A stretch of 64,000 bases of DNA from Luteibacter jiangsuensis (lineage in GTDB: Bacteria; Pseudomonadota; Gammaproteobacteria; Xanthomonadales; Rhodanobacteraceae). Position 1 is the stretch's first letter, and every line of letters starts with the position of its first letter. Location: assembly GCF_030812295.1 (NCBI RefSeq), contig NZ_JAUSSK010000003.1, positions 779,803-843,802 of the forward strand. The letters are read 5' to 3'. Of the stretch, positions 1 through 8,426 are shown piece after piece. The notes below the pieces were generated by a model. It searched no databases and was not told the origin of the DNA. It saw only the letters and a program-made list of their open reading frames with translations. The position numbers and the translations under genes were made by a program.

Positions 1-2277
1 CGCGATGATGTCGAACAGGAGGTCGCTCTTCACGCCGCCGACATCGCGTGGGCTACCCACGTAGCAGACGGCGACGAAGGTCATCGCCGCGCGGTCGATG
101 TTGTCGAGCGTGACGGAGGCCGCAGGCGTTTCCTGCACCGACGGGTGCGCATGCATGGCTTCCAGCATGTGCTCGCGTACGTCCAACGGGTCGCTGTCGA
201 GCGGCATGGGCAGCTTGATCAGCACGCGGCCCTGCGGGTTGGCCATCGTCATGTTGCGCACGGGCTTGGTGATGAACGACGAGTTCGGCACGATGATGGT
301 CGAGCGGTCGGCCACCTGGATCTCGGTGGCGCGCACGTTGATGCGGCGGATATCGCCTTCCGCATCGTCCAGCACCACCCAGTCGCCGACCTTCACCGGT
401 CGCTCCGCGAGCAGGATCAGGCCGGAGATGAAGTTCTGCACGATCGCCTGCAGGCCGAAGCCGATACCTACCGAGAGCGCGGAGGCCACCCAGGTCACGT
501 TCTGCACGGAGAGGCCCATCGCCAGCAGGGCGATCGCCACCACGATGACGATGCCGACATAGCCAAGGAGGGTGGTCAGCGAACTGCGCATGCCCGGGTC
601 GAGGTTCGTCCTGGGCAGGTATTGCTCGGACATCCAGTTCTTGACCACCCGCACGGCCAGCAGGCCGAGGAAGAACAGCGCGATCGAGGTGATGATCTGG
701 CTGGGCTTCAGTTCGACATCGTAGATCTTCAGCGACTGCAGCTTGCTTCCGAGCGTGAGGAGGTCGGTCGCGCCGGTGCCGAAACCGGACATCACGGCGG
801 TGATGCCGAACAGGAAAAGACCCAGGCGGACCACGCCCGAAAGCAGTACGCCGGCTTGGTCGAGCAGCTTGGGATGGGTGCCGAAGATCGCCTGTGCGCG
901 GGCGCTCATCGGCCCTTTTTCGGAAAGCAGCGTCTCGAACAGGTCGTCGACCAGGCGCATGGCGAGATACGTCGCGGCGATCACGATCGCCGTCCAGACC
1001 ACCTGGCCGGCCATGAACGAGGCGAACGAGATGAAGCCGGTCAGGAGGGCGATCCACGACGCGACAATCGCGACCCATGCCGCGGCGATAAGCACGCTGG
1101 CCCAGATGGGACGAGGTGCCGGTGGCGTGCCGTCTTCGTCGAACTCGTGCGTACGGCCCAGCCGCAACAGGGCGAGGGCGCTGAGAACGGTGAAGACGAT
1201 CGCCTGCAGGCTGCTGGTGAGCACGGTGGCGGCGAGGCTGGTGCCGATCGTGTGGTTCAGCTGCTGGAGAAAGTAGAACAGCACCACGGCCAGGGAGATC
1301 AGCATCGGGAAACGACGCAGGTCGATCGCTGTCTGGTCGGGAATGGCCGGCAGGCGCCACGACGGCCGCTTCGCCGAGATCAACGACCTGCCGAGGCCGG
1401 CGATGAAGGCGCCGAAGAAGACGAATTGCACGATCGTGCGCGCGATCTCGTCGGTTTCCTGGCTGAAGGTGTCGTTCCAGTTCAGGCCCAGGTAAAGCAG
1501 TTGCGTGCCCAGGCCGGTGGTGAGCGTGGAGGTAAGGGCGATGCCGAGGATCAGCGCCGAGCGGCGCAGCCTCCCGGGCGGCATGCGGTTGGCGGTCAGG
1601 TGACGCACCCGGTGTTCGATGTAGAAGCGGACACCGGTCATGAGCAGCAGGCCTAGCAGCGCGCAGGTGATCAGGGCCGTGCGATTGCCGTCGTTCCAGC
1701 TGGCGGCGACATCGGTCTTCACCGTGCCGGCGAATTCGCGGAGGTTGGCCGCGTCACGGGGAAAGGCCGCCGCCGGCTCCGACCAGAACAGCCGCGACAA
1801 TGGCGAGTTCGTGCGTTGCGAGATGAGTTCCTGGAAGCGGATGCGGCGCAGGTCGGAGAGCTGGTTCGCCGTCTGCTGGGCTTCGAGCGCGATGCCATCC
1901 GTCTGTTTGACCTGCGCATCCACCGCGTCGAACGCCTTTTGCGCGTCCTTCCGCGTGGCGGCGAGTTCCGGTGCCTCCTTGGTGCCGATGGCTGGCGGTG
2001 GTCCCAACTGGTCGAGCCGGGCCTTCGCCGACTCCCGGTTCTGCTGCAGGGAAGCGGACAGTTTTTGCGCGTCGCCCGCGATGTCCCCGGACTTGCCGCG
2101 CAGGTCGTCGATGATCGTATCGGTGATCTTGTCGTCCTTCATCGCCTTCTCGATCTGGTCGAGGCGGCCGCGCAGGTCGTCGATCTGCTGCGATGTGCTG
2201 GGGGCGTCCGCCTGCGCGAACGCGCCGCCGGAGCCGGCGAGGAGGAGGGCGATGAAGAGGATTCTCAGGATGCGCAT
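1..2277 (-). CDS. MscS-family mechanosensitive channel with DUF3772 N-terminus (3' end off window)
   Basis: 759 codons are present from ATG at 2277; the C-terminus runs off the left edge. The protein starts with a signal peptide (MRILRILFIALLLAGSGG..., cut near AFAQA). A periplasmic coiled-coil region of about 170 residues follows (DUF3772 type, rich in Asp, Gln and Arg heptads), then about ten hydrophobic segments. It ends in the conserved MscS pore and beta domain, visible as GIGFGLQAIVQNFISGL followed by ERPVKVGDWV and the IVPNSSFITKPVRN stretch. Members of this family open under membrane tension and release solutes during hypo-osmotic shock; the large periplasmic domain places it with MscK/YbiO-type relatives. 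The reading frame is inferred by translating the reverse strand. It reads away from tpiA, so the 2278-2438 gap holds divergent promoters. Confidence 0.9.
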   Translation of the reverse strand, partial: MRILRILFIALLLAGSGGAFAQADAPSTSQQIDDLRGRLDQIEKAMKDDKITDTIIDDLRGKSGDIAGDAQKLSASLQQNRESAKARLDQLGPPPAIGTKEAPELAATRKDAQKAFDAVDAQVKQTDGIALEAQQTANQLSDLRRIRFQELISQRTNSPLSRLFWSEPAAAFPRDAANLREFAGTVKTDVAASWNDGNRTALITCALLGLLLMTGVRFYIEHRVRHLTANRMPPGRLRRSALILGIALTSTLTTGLGTQLLYLGLNWNDTFSQETDEIARTIVQFVFFGAFIAGLGRSLISAKRPSWRLPAIPDQTAIDLRRFPMLISLAVVLFYFLQQLNHTIGTSLAATVLTSSLQAIVFTVLSALALLRLGRTHEFDEDGTPPAPRPIWASVLIAAAWVAIVASWIALLTGFISFASFMAGQVVWTAIVIAATYLAMRLVDDLFETLLSEKGPMSARAQAIFGTHPKLLDQAGVLLSGVVRLGLFLFGITAVMSGFGTGATDLLTLGSKLQSLKIYDVELKPSQIITSIALFFLGLLAVRVVKNWMSEQYLPRTNLDPGMRSSLTTLLGYVGIVIVVAIALLAMGLSVQNVTWVASALSVGIGFGLQAIVQNFISGLILLAERPVKVGDWVVLDDAEGDIRRINVRATEIQVADRSTIIVPNSSFITKPVRNMTMANPQGRVLIKLPMPLDSDPLDVREHMLEAMHAHPSVQETPAASVTLDNIDRAAMTFVAVCYVGSPRDVGGVKSDLLFDIIA

Positions 2278-2438
2278 GAAGGGATCATCGGAGCCGGTGT
2301 CGACCAGGTCAAATGCCCGATGCATGCGTTACCCTCGGTGAACGGCGCATGCGGCGCCCTCCATGCGGCAATGCAGCTTTGCCGCGGAAGGTGGCGCCGT
2401 TATCCTGCCGCCCCCTTTCTCCACGCCTGGAATGCCCC

Positions 2439-3188
2439 ATGCGCAAGAAGCTGGTCGCCGGTAACTGGAAGATGCATGGCTCGCGCGCCATGGCCGACGC
2501 CCTGGTCAGGGAGATCGTCGAGAACCGGCCGGACGGCGTGGATGTCGTTGTCTTCCCGCCCGATGTTTACCTGGACGGCCTGACGCGCGGGTACGGCGAC
2601 CGCGGCCTGGGCTTCGGCGCGCAGGACCTTTCGGAGCATCATGTGCAGGGCGCCTATACCGGCGAGATCGCGGGCGGCATGTTGCACGACGTCGGTGCCC
2701 GTTGGGTCCTGGTGGGCCATTCGGAGCGGCGCCAGTACCAGCACGAAGGCGACACGCTGCTGGCCAAGAAGTTCGAGGCGGCGTGCAGGGCCGGGCTCAC
2801 GCCGATCCTTTGCGTGGGTGAAACCCGTGAGGAGCACGAGGCGGGCAGGGCCGAGGACGTGATCGGCCGCCAGCTGGCCGCGGTGCTGGAGCACAACGGC
2901 ATCGGCTCGTTCCGCGAGGCCGTCGTCGCCTATGAACCGGTCTGGGCCATCGGTACGGGACTGACGGCGACCCCGGAGAAGGTGCAAAAAATTCATGCCT
3001 TCATCCGTAGCCAACTGGCAAAAAAGGATGCTAATATCTCGCTCCTGACCCGGGTGCTTTACGGCGGAAGCGTCAAGCCGGCCAATGCGGCCGAACTTTT
3101 CGCCCAACCGGACGTGGACGGGGGACTCATCGGTGGCGCCGCCCTGGTGGCTTCCGATTTCCTGGATATATGCGCCGCGGCGCGATAA
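2439..3188 (+). CDS. tpiA: Triose-phosphate isomerase
   Basis: 249 residues, the usual size for a bacterial triose-phosphate isomerase. It interconverts dihydroxyacetone phosphate and glyceraldehyde 3-phosphate in glycolysis and gluconeogenesis in the cytoplasm. The start is set at the MRKKLVAGNWKMH motif rather than at an in-frame codon 126 bases upstream. Catalytic residues are all visible: Lys11 in GNWKMH, His94 in LVGHSERR and Glu166 in AYEPVWAIGTG, plus the phosphate-binding LYGGSVKP and GGLIGGAAL loops. secG follows after 25 bases, the common tpiA-secG pairing in proteobacteria. Confidence 0.98.
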   Translation: MRKKLVAGNWKMHGSRAMADALVREIVENRPDGVDVVVFPPDVYLDGLTRGYGDRGLGFGAQDLSEHHVQGAYTGEIAGGMLHDVGARWVLVGHSERRQYQHEGDTLLAKKFEAACRAGLTPILCVGETREEHEAGRAEDVIGRQLAAVLEHNGIGSFREAVVAYEPVWAIGTGLTATPEKVQKIHAFIRSQLAKKDANISLLTRVLYGGSVKPANAAELFAQPDVDGGLIGGAALVASDFLDICAAAR

Positions 3189-3213
3189 TCGCGACACGGC
3201 AAACCAAGAAGAC

Positions 3214-3669
3214 ATGTTCATTCTCTTCAGCGTTTTCTATATCCTGATCGCCGCGGCGATGATCGTGCTGATTCTCATGCAGCGCGGCGCCGGTGCGGAG
3301 GCAGGTTCCGGCTTCGGTGGCGGTGCTTCCGCCACGGTGTTCGGTGCGCGTGGCTCGTCGAGCTTCATGACCCGCGCCACGGCCGTCCTTGCAGCCCTGT
3401 TTTTCTTGCTCAGCCTCGGCATGGGCATCTACCTCGGTCGCTCGGGCAATCCCCAGCCGGCCGCGGATCTTGGCGTGATGTCCGGTGTTACCACGCCGGC
3501 CGCTCCCGCCAACAACGCTCCGGTGACCCCGGCCGCGTCGGACGTGCCCCGCGCACCCGCCGCAGCGAACGGTGACACCCCGGCCGCCACGGCGCCGGCA
3601 GCGAACAACGATGTTCCGGCCCCGAAGCAGGATGCCACCAAGGCTCCCGCCGAACCGGCCAAGAAGTAA
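3214..3669 (+). CDS. secG: Protein translocase subunit SecG
   Basis: 151 residues. Two hydrophobic segments (about residues 2-21 and 52-75) flank the conserved cytoplasmic loop with LMQRGAGAEAGSGFGGGASATVFGARGS, the signature of SecG. SecG associates with SecY and SecE in the inner membrane and helps SecA-driven protein export. The C-terminal half is an Ala/Pro/Asn-rich low-complexity tail of about 75 residues, longer than in E. coli SecG but common in Xanthomonadales. It follows tpiA by 25 bases, and tRNA-Leu lies 33 bases downstream, so the three may be co-transcribed. Confidence 0.96.
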   Translation: MFILFSVFYILIAAAMIVLILMQRGAGAEAGSGFGGGASATVFGARGSSSFMTRATAVLAALFFLLSLGMGIYLGRSGNPQPAADLGVMSGVTTPAAPANNAPVTPAASDVPRAPAAANGDTPAATAPAANNDVPAPKQDATKAPAEPAKK

Positions 3670-3702
3670 TCAGAAAGACGCGCGACACGCTGTAAAAGTT
3701 AT

Positions 3703-3787
3703 GCCCAGGTGGCGGAATTGGTAGACGCACTACCTTGAGGTGGTAGCGGCTTAGGCTGTGGGGGTTCGAGTCCCCCCTTGGGCACCA
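3703..3787 (+). tRNA. tRNA-Leu (anticodon GAG)
   Basis: 85 bases including an encoded CCA. The acceptor stem GCCCAGG pairs with CTTGGGC (one G-U pair). The anticodon stem CTACC/GGTAG encloses the loop TTGAGGT with anticodon GAG at 3737-3739. A long variable arm and the T-loop GGGTTCGAGTCCC are present, as expected for a class II tRNA. Its 3' end is the attachment site of the element that follows, and the intact copy is kept on the left side. Confidence 0.97.
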
Positions 3788-3788
3788 A
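3772..3788 (+). repeat. attL (tRNA-Leu 3' end)
   Basis: CCCCCCTTGGGCACCAA, the last 16 bases of the tRNA plus one. Its partner at 24172-24187 is the same apart from one missing G. Integration into a tRNA 3' end that leaves a direct repeat is typical of P4-type integrases. Confidence 0.8.
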
Positions 3789-3832
3789 ACGTGAGTTTCG
3801 GGTCGTACCATCCCGACTCAACAGGTATAGAG

Positions 3833-3857
3833 AACCCGCCCCAGTGGCGGGTTTTTT
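3833..3857 (+). terminator. Rho-independent terminator after tRNA-Leu
   Basis: An 8-bp stem AACCCGCC/GGCGGGTT with loop CCAGT is followed by a T tract. It lies inside the element, 45 bases past the tRNA. A very similar hairpin lies just outside attR (24229-24254), which would be the tRNA's original terminator before integration. Confidence 0.85.
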
Positions 3858-3912
3858 ATTGGTTGGCTGTCCCAGAGTGTCGCTAGCGGTCCCAGCACAT
3901 CCCCTATTGCGT

Positions 3913-3972
3913 GTGAGTAACTTTGTGAGTAGAGTTGGCCCGTACTCACACAGATGACGCCCGGTTACTCAC
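3913..3972. promoter_or_regulatory. Probable integrase arm-type sites, left cluster
   Basis: Four copies of a GTGAGTAAC-like motif lie between attL and the integrase ATG: two direct (3913-3921, 3925-3931) and two inverted (3943-3949, 3964-3972). The last abuts the integrase start codon, so bound integrase could also repress its own gene. Two more direct copies lie by attR. Binding is inferred from position and repetition. Confidence 0.6.
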
Positions 3973-5199
3973 ATGCTTACCGACGCGAAGCTACGTGCGC
4001 TGAAACCAAAGGACAAGCTGTATCGGGTCACTGATGCGGCGGGCCTAGTGGTTGAGGTACCTGTAAGCGGTGGGCTCCGCTGGCGCTTCCGATATCGCTT
4101 TAACGGTATCCCGAAGATGCTGAGCCTGGGGACTTATCCGAGTATTTCTCTGGCCCAGGCCCGGGCACGCCGGGATGCGGCTCGTGCGCAGGTAGCAAAT
4201 GGCATCGATCCAAGCGCTAGCCGTCAGGAGGCGAAGCGGGAACGAGCGTTGGCTCTTGCTCCGGTCCATACTTTCAGGTCGGTAGCCGAGCTTTGGATGG
4301 TCCGACAGGACGTGGCGGAGGCGACGGCGAGCAAGTCACGCTGGATATTCAACACGTTCCTTTATCCAGACCTTGGCGACCGGCCGATAAAGGAAATCAC
4401 CGGCCGTGACCTGCTGGAAACTCTGCGCAAGGTCGAAGGGAAAGACATGCTTGAGACGGCGAAGCGCGCCAAGATCAAGGCAGGGCAGGTCTTCCGTTTT
4501 GCGATCATCGAAGGCTTCGCGGACGTCGATCCCACTACGAGCCTCAGGGGTGCTCTGAAAGCACCTAAGGTGAAGCATCATGCTGCCATCGTGGACCCAC
4601 ACAAGGTCGGCGAGCTATTGCGCGCTATTGATGGCTTCTCGGGTCAATACGTGACCCTCTGTGCCCTCCGATTCGCCCCACTGGTCTTCGTGCGCCCAGG
4701 GGAGCTTCGGCAGGCCGAATGGTCCGAGTTCGATCTCGACGCAGCGGTTTGGCGGATTCCGGGGGGCCGCATGAAGATGAAGGCCGCCCACATCGTGCCG
4801 CTGTCGAAACAGGCTGTTGCGATCCTGCGCGAACTCCAAGGCTTCACCGGTCACGGGCGCTTCGTGTTCCCGAGTATCCGCTCGGCCTCTCGGCCCATGA
4901 GCGAGAACACCATCAACGCAGCGTTACGCCGCCTTGGGTACACGGGCGACGAAATGACGGGTCATGGGTTCCGCAGCTTGGCCGCTACACGTCTGAACGA
5001 AATGGGTTGGAATGCTGACGCCATCGAGCGTCAGTTGGCCCACGCCGAATCGAACAAGGTCCGTGACGCTTACACCCACGCTGCTCAGTACCTCAAGGAG
5101 CGCACGCGGATGATGCAGGCGTGGGCGGACTACCTCGACGCCCTAAAGGCGGGTGGCAAGGTCGTTGCATTCAAGTCGCAGGCGGGGTCTGCGGCGTAA
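3973..5199 (+). CDS. P4-type tyrosine integrase
   Basis: 408 residues. The N-terminal DUF4102 arm-binding domain (about residues 1-85, LTDAKLRALKPKDKLYRVTDAAGL) is followed by a SAM-like core-binding domain and the C-terminal catalytic domain. Catalytic landmarks are the RPGELRQAEW box (first Arg), GHGFRSLAATRLNE (His-x-x-Arg) and the nucleophile Tyr in RDAYTHAAQYLKER. Such enzymes insert and excise islands at tRNA genes, and this gene starts 183 bases from the tRNA-Leu end it would use. The ATG at 3973 directly follows a putative arm site. The gene ends in TAA and has a 7-bp hairpin (TTCTGAC/GTCAGAA) a few bases downstream. Confidence 0.95.
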   Translation: MLTDAKLRALKPKDKLYRVTDAAGLVVEVPVSGGLRWRFRYRFNGIPKMLSLGTYPSISLAQARARRDAARAQVANGIDPSASRQEAKRERALALAPVHTFRSVAELWMVRQDVAEATASKSRWIFNTFLYPDLGDRPIKEITGRDLLETLRKVEGKDMLETAKRAKIKAGQVFRFAIIEGFADVDPTTSLRGALKAPKVKHHAAIVDPHKVGELLRAIDGFSGQYVTLCALRFAPLVFVRPGELRQAEWSEFDLDAAVWRIPGGRMKMKAAHIVPLSKQAVAILRELQGFTGHGRFVFPSIRSASRPMSENTINAALRRLGYTGDEMTGHGFRSLAATRLNEMGWNADAIERQLAHAESNKVRDAYTHAAQYLKERTRMMQAWADYLDALKAGGKVVAFKSQAGSAA

Positions 5200-5289
5200 G
5201 AATTCTGACGCGAAAGTCAGAAGCGGCGGGACAGGGTATTGCAGTACCCCGCCCGCCTAACCACCACCACGACACATGGAGTCGCGATC

Positions 5290-5502
5290 ATGGCTAACAA
5301 CATTGTAGCTGCACGCTTGTCCTCACCAGCGTCCCGTTTGGGGGCCCCTTCGGTCCCGCCCATCGTTTTCGCGGAAACGGCTCAGGAGCAGGAACTACTG
5401 GACCTGTTCCGTCATCTGTCGCCCCGGAACAAGGTGGCAATTCTCGCAGCCGTGCGGACCCTCGCCGACATGTCCGCCCTCGCCACCAGTGCAAAGAACT
5501 GA
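5290..5502 (+). CDS. Small hypothetical protein
   Basis: 70 residues. I do not recognise a family. The N-terminal 35 residues are rich in Ala, Ser and Pro. The C-terminal half forms a likely amphipathic helix pair (QEQELLDLFRHLSPRNKVAIL), a pattern often seen in small phage regulators. The start at 5290 is chosen because an in-frame upstream codon would begin in a hairpin-rich stretch. It sits 10 bases before the S24-like gene, so the two are probably transcribed together and end at the 5894-5921 terminator. Confidence 0.6.
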   Translation: MANNIVAARLSSPASRLGAPSVPPIVFAETAQEQELLDLFRHLSPRNKVAILAAVRTLADMSALATSAKN

Positions 5503-5512
5503 GGACACGGCC

Positions 5513-5872
5513 ATGGGTAACGAACTGCATGCTAGCCGCGCGTTCAATGGCAATCTCGCGGATTTTCTGGATAGCCAGCCCTCAATAAAGCGTCTTCGCG
5601 TTCTCGATGACGCCATGGTCGGTACCATCGCTGCTGGAGACATCATTACCGTCGATATGGGTAACCGCGAGGTCGATAGCGGTCATTGCTATCTCATCCT
5701 TTCGGAGGGAACCGTGCGGGTACGTCGCCTTGCAGTTAGCGACGGGGTGCTAAGCGTTAATGCCGATAGCACGGACAAGACTCTTTACCCTGACATGACC
5801 ATCGCGGGGGATTCCCCTGACTTCGCCGTACTGGGTCGAGTGACCGAGCGGCAGAGTGATAAAGGACTTTAA
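5513..5872 (+). CDS. S24/LexA-fold protein without catalytic residues and without HTH
   Basis: 119 residues that follow the pattern of the C-terminal domain of CI/LexA-type repressors: LDDAMVGTIAAGDIITVD, then HCYLILSEGTVRVRRLAV and a final FAVLGRVTER strand. In active S24 peptidases the first motif reads D-S-M with the nucleophile Ser and the second reads V-K-R-L with the general-base Lys. Here these positions are Ala34 and Arg71, so self-cleavage is not expected. The N-terminal DNA-binding domain is absent. It may act as a dimerisation partner or anti-repressor-like decoy for a full-length repressor; that is inference. It is followed by a strong terminator. Confidence 0.65.
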   Translation: MGNELHASRAFNGNLADFLDSQPSIKRLRVLDDAMVGTIAAGDIITVDMGNREVDSGHCYLILSEGTVRVRRLAVSDGVLSVNADSTDKTLYPDMTIAGDSPDFAVLGRVTERQSDKGL

Positions 5873-5893
5873 TCCTCGCAGATATCGCCACAG

Positions 5894-5921
5894 AGCCCGC
5901 CCTAACCGGCGGGCTTTTTTT
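5894..5921 (+). terminator. Rho-independent terminator
   Basis: A perfect 8-bp stem AGCCCGCC/GGCGGGCT with a 6-base loop is followed by seven T. It closes the integrase-side transcription unit 20 bases past the S24-like gene. Confidence 0.9.
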
Positions 5922-6002
5922 GTTGCATAGATGATTCGGTTGCCGCAGTCGTCTCGTAGGCGTACGGTGTGAGTAGTCCGCCTAAACGGTTGGGACTCAC
6001 CC

Positions 6003-7847
6003 ATGCCCCGCAAGAGCGCCCCTGGCAGGGCCAAAGCCACCGTTAGGGCGGCTGAATACGTGCGGATGTCTACGGACCAGCAACAGTATTCGACCCAGAA
6101 CCAGTCTGCCGCTATTGCGGCCTATGCCGCTGCTCACGCTATGACTATCGTCAAGAGCTACCGTGACGAGGGTCGAAGCGGCGTGCGGATAAAGGGGCGA
6201 CGCGCCCTTCAAGATCTACTCGCGGACATTCGCAGCGGCGAGAAGGACTACGACGTCGTTCTCGTGTACGACGTTAGCCGATGGGGCCGGTTTCAGAATC
6301 CAGATGAGGCGGCGTACCACGAGTTCGTGTGCAACCTAGGCGGCGTAAGCGTCGTCTACGTGGCGGAGTCGTTCTCCAACGACGGAACGCCATTTTCAGC
6401 TGTACTGAAGGGCCTGAAACGGGTAATGGCTGGCGAATATAGCCGTGAGCTTTCGGCAAAAGTCTATGCTGGACAGTGCAGGCTTATCGGCATGGGATAT
6501 CGGCAAGGCGGCTCAGCTGGTTATGGCTTAAGACGCATGCGACTGGATGCTTTAGGACGACCTCGGGGCATCTTGGAGCATGGACAGAGAAAGGCAGTAA
6601 TCACCGACAGAGTGATCCTCGTGCCTGGTCCCATGGATGAGGTTCGGATAGTGCGCAGGATATTCCGGGAGTTCGCCGCTGGGATGGGCGCAGCTGCGAT
6701 CGCACGCGGACTAAATGCAGAAGCGATCAGTTTCCTTGACGGTAAAAGTTGGAATAACCATCGCATCCGGGCGCTACTGAAGAACGCGAAATATGTTGGA
6801 GACAATGTGTTTGGACGTACCCACGGGAGCTTTCAACTGCCTCGGGTTAATGTGCCCGAGGATGCTTGGGTTATGCGGAAGTCCTCCTTTAAACCCCTCG
6901 TGTCGCGTCAATTGTTCCTCAAGGCCAGAGAGCGCTTTGAGCAGATGGCTAAGAAGAGTGACGAAGACGTGTTGTCTCCCCTTAGAGAAATCCTTGCGAG
7001 GGAAGGGCAGATCAATAGCCGGCTGATCCGGGAAGACCGGCAGGCGGTGTCCGTGCCAACGCTCGTGCGCCGTTTCGGCGGTCTCAGGCACGTATATCGA
7101 CTCATCGGGTTTACGCCCAAAAAGAATCTCGCCTATGCGGACGCCCGGGCCCATTTTCTTGGGGTGCGGGAGAGCACAATGGCCGACGTTAAGGCCATGT
7201 TTGAGCAAGTGGGGTTGCCCGTGACTCGCCAGGGTTGGCGGCTTCAGATCGAGCACGCGTGGTCACTGTCCGTTGCGGTTGTAAGGACATCGCTTTATCA
7301 CGAGACCGAACGCTGGTACGTCAGACAGGTTCCCGACGATGCGGACATTGTGATATTTGTGCGCCTATCGGCCGACGGTTCCACCATCAGAGACTACGTA
7401 TTTTGGCCCGCTGCGATCTACGGGTTCATCCCGGAGAATGTTTCTGGACGAACCTATCCGGCCGTAGCGGCATATACGTCGGGTTCGCTTCTCTCGCTAG
7501 CTCGCTGCCTGGGACGAGGGTCGGTCGACGCACCGCCTCTCGATCACGCAACCGATATTCATGGGCTGGCGCAGAGGTGCAGAAAGCGCGGCCAGTCGAT
7601 TTCAGAAGCACTGATCATCGTCGAAGGTTTTCTGGAACTCGCGAAAGAGGGGGCGAACTTCGGTGCGCTGGAGAATGCTCCGGAAGGCGACGGGGAAACG
7701 ATCCTTCGATACGTATTGCTATCCCGGCAAGGCAGCGTCCAACTAGAAAATGCCGCCCTGGTTTGTTGGCTGGCGAGGCATCACCAAGCGGCATTGACCG
7801 TACTCCAATGGGCCTCGGATGACCTCCTGACGGGAATGGGGGGATGA
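6003..7847 (+). CDS. Large serine recombinase with fused C-terminal accessory domain
   Basis: 614 residues. The N-terminal resolvase domain has the nucleophile Ser23 in YVRMSTDQQ, the GRSG Arg58 and both catalytic arginines of the SRWGR box (Arg93, Arg96). The recombinase (DUF-type zinc-ribbon-less) domain follows, with GYRQGGSAGYGLRRM and NAKYVGDNVFGR. The region after about residue 340 is specific to this pair of proteins, and the last ~100 residues match a separate small gene at 11562-11960. Large serine recombinases perform site-specific integration, excision or inversion. Because a tyrosine integrase already serves the tRNA site, this enzyme may act on an internal or different site. A homologue in opposite orientation lies at 11951-13495. 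The 130 bases upstream carry a GTGAGTAG motif like the arm sites. Confidence 0.9.
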   Translation: MPRKSAPGRAKATVRAAEYVRMSTDQQQYSTQNQSAAIAAYAAAHAMTIVKSYRDEGRSGVRIKGRRALQDLLADIRSGEKDYDVVLVYDVSRWGRFQNPDEAAYHEFVCNLGGVSVVYVAESFSNDGTPFSAVLKGLKRVMAGEYSRELSAKVYAGQCRLIGMGYRQGGSAGYGLRRMRLDALGRPRGILEHGQRKAVITDRVILVPGPMDEVRIVRRIFREFAAGMGAAAIARGLNAEAISFLDGKSWNNHRIRALLKNAKYVGDNVFGRTHGSFQLPRVNVPEDAWVMRKSSFKPLVSRQLFLKARERFEQMAKKSDEDVLSPLREILAREGQINSRLIREDRQAVSVPTLVRRFGGLRHVYRLIGFTPKKNLAYADARAHFLGVRESTMADVKAMFEQVGLPVTRQGWRLQIEHAWSLSVAVVRTSLYHETERWYVRQVPDDADIVIFVRLSADGSTIRDYVFWPAAIYGFIPENVSGRTYPAVAAYTSGSLLSLARCLGRGSVDAPPLDHATDIHGLAQRCRKRGQSISEALIIVEGFLELAKEGANFGALENAPEGDGETILRYVLLSRQGSVQLENAALVCWLARHHQAALTVLQWASDDLLTGMGG

Positions 7848-7960
7848 CACGGCCCGTATGGTCTGTCCCGTTGCAATTCGCACAGCTTGGGCGCATATTG
7901 TGTCCGTCGCCGCAAATTCGGTGACCGGGCGTAGGAACCCGTAAATTACGAGGCGCAACG

Positions 7961-7981
7961 GCGCCTATGGCGCTTTTTTTG
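7961..7981 (+). terminator. Probable terminator after the first serine recombinase
   Basis: A GCGCC/GGCGC hairpin with loop TAT runs into seven T. An alternative fold with AGGCGC at 7951 overlaps it. The rest of the 7848-8123 gap shows no coding frame. Confidence 0.75.
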
Positions 7982-8123
7982 TGTCTGTTGCGACACGCCT
8001 GCTTTCTGGTGGGCGTGCAGGGCAGCCTTCGGGCTGGTCGGTTACCTCGTATTCCGGCATTCCTACCCCTGCACGTCCGCCACCTTACGTGTCGGTCATT
8101 CCTCTTCAGCATCGAGGTGTGCC

Positions 8124-8426
8124 ATGGGTAACGAAAGTGCAGTCGCCAAAGTCTCCGAACTGTTCTCATTCAACGGCAAATACTCCATCCCCGATGAAAA
8201 CAGGCCACATCAGCTGCTCAACGACGCCTCCAATTTCCTGTCGAGCGCGATCGAGATCTTCCTCGGTGAGATAGAGGGTATCGACTGCTTGTCACGAAGC
8301 GCCGGAGACCTCGGCCGAGGTCAGCGTCTCTGGGGGGCGTACCACCTATTCCAGATGGCTCAGGGGACGGTGGATGCCGCCAATTCGCGCCTCGGCCGCA
8401 CTCGGGGCGGGGAGGGGCAGTCATGA
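8124..8426 (+). CDS. Hypothetical protein of the early operon
   Basis: 100 residues, acidic in the middle and basic at the end; no family recognised. It is mostly helical in appearance (LLNDASNFLSSAIEIFLGEIEGI). The start at 8124 has the same MGNE beginning as the S24-like protein at 5513. Its stop overlaps an ATG at 8423 (ATGA), which suggests translational coupling to the next frame, the one that carries an internal TAG. Confidence 0.6.
   Translation: MGNESAVAKVSELFSFNGKYSIPDENRPHQLLNDASNFLSSAIEIFLGEIEGIDCLSRSAGDLGRGQRLWGAYHLFQMAQGTVDAANSRLGRTRGGEGQS

Noticed and set aside
53..1656. Long open frames across the MscS gene on both strands
   Set aside because: They are GC-rich shadow frames (Arg/His/Gln-rich) of the real minus-strand gene, whose frame runs off the window edge.
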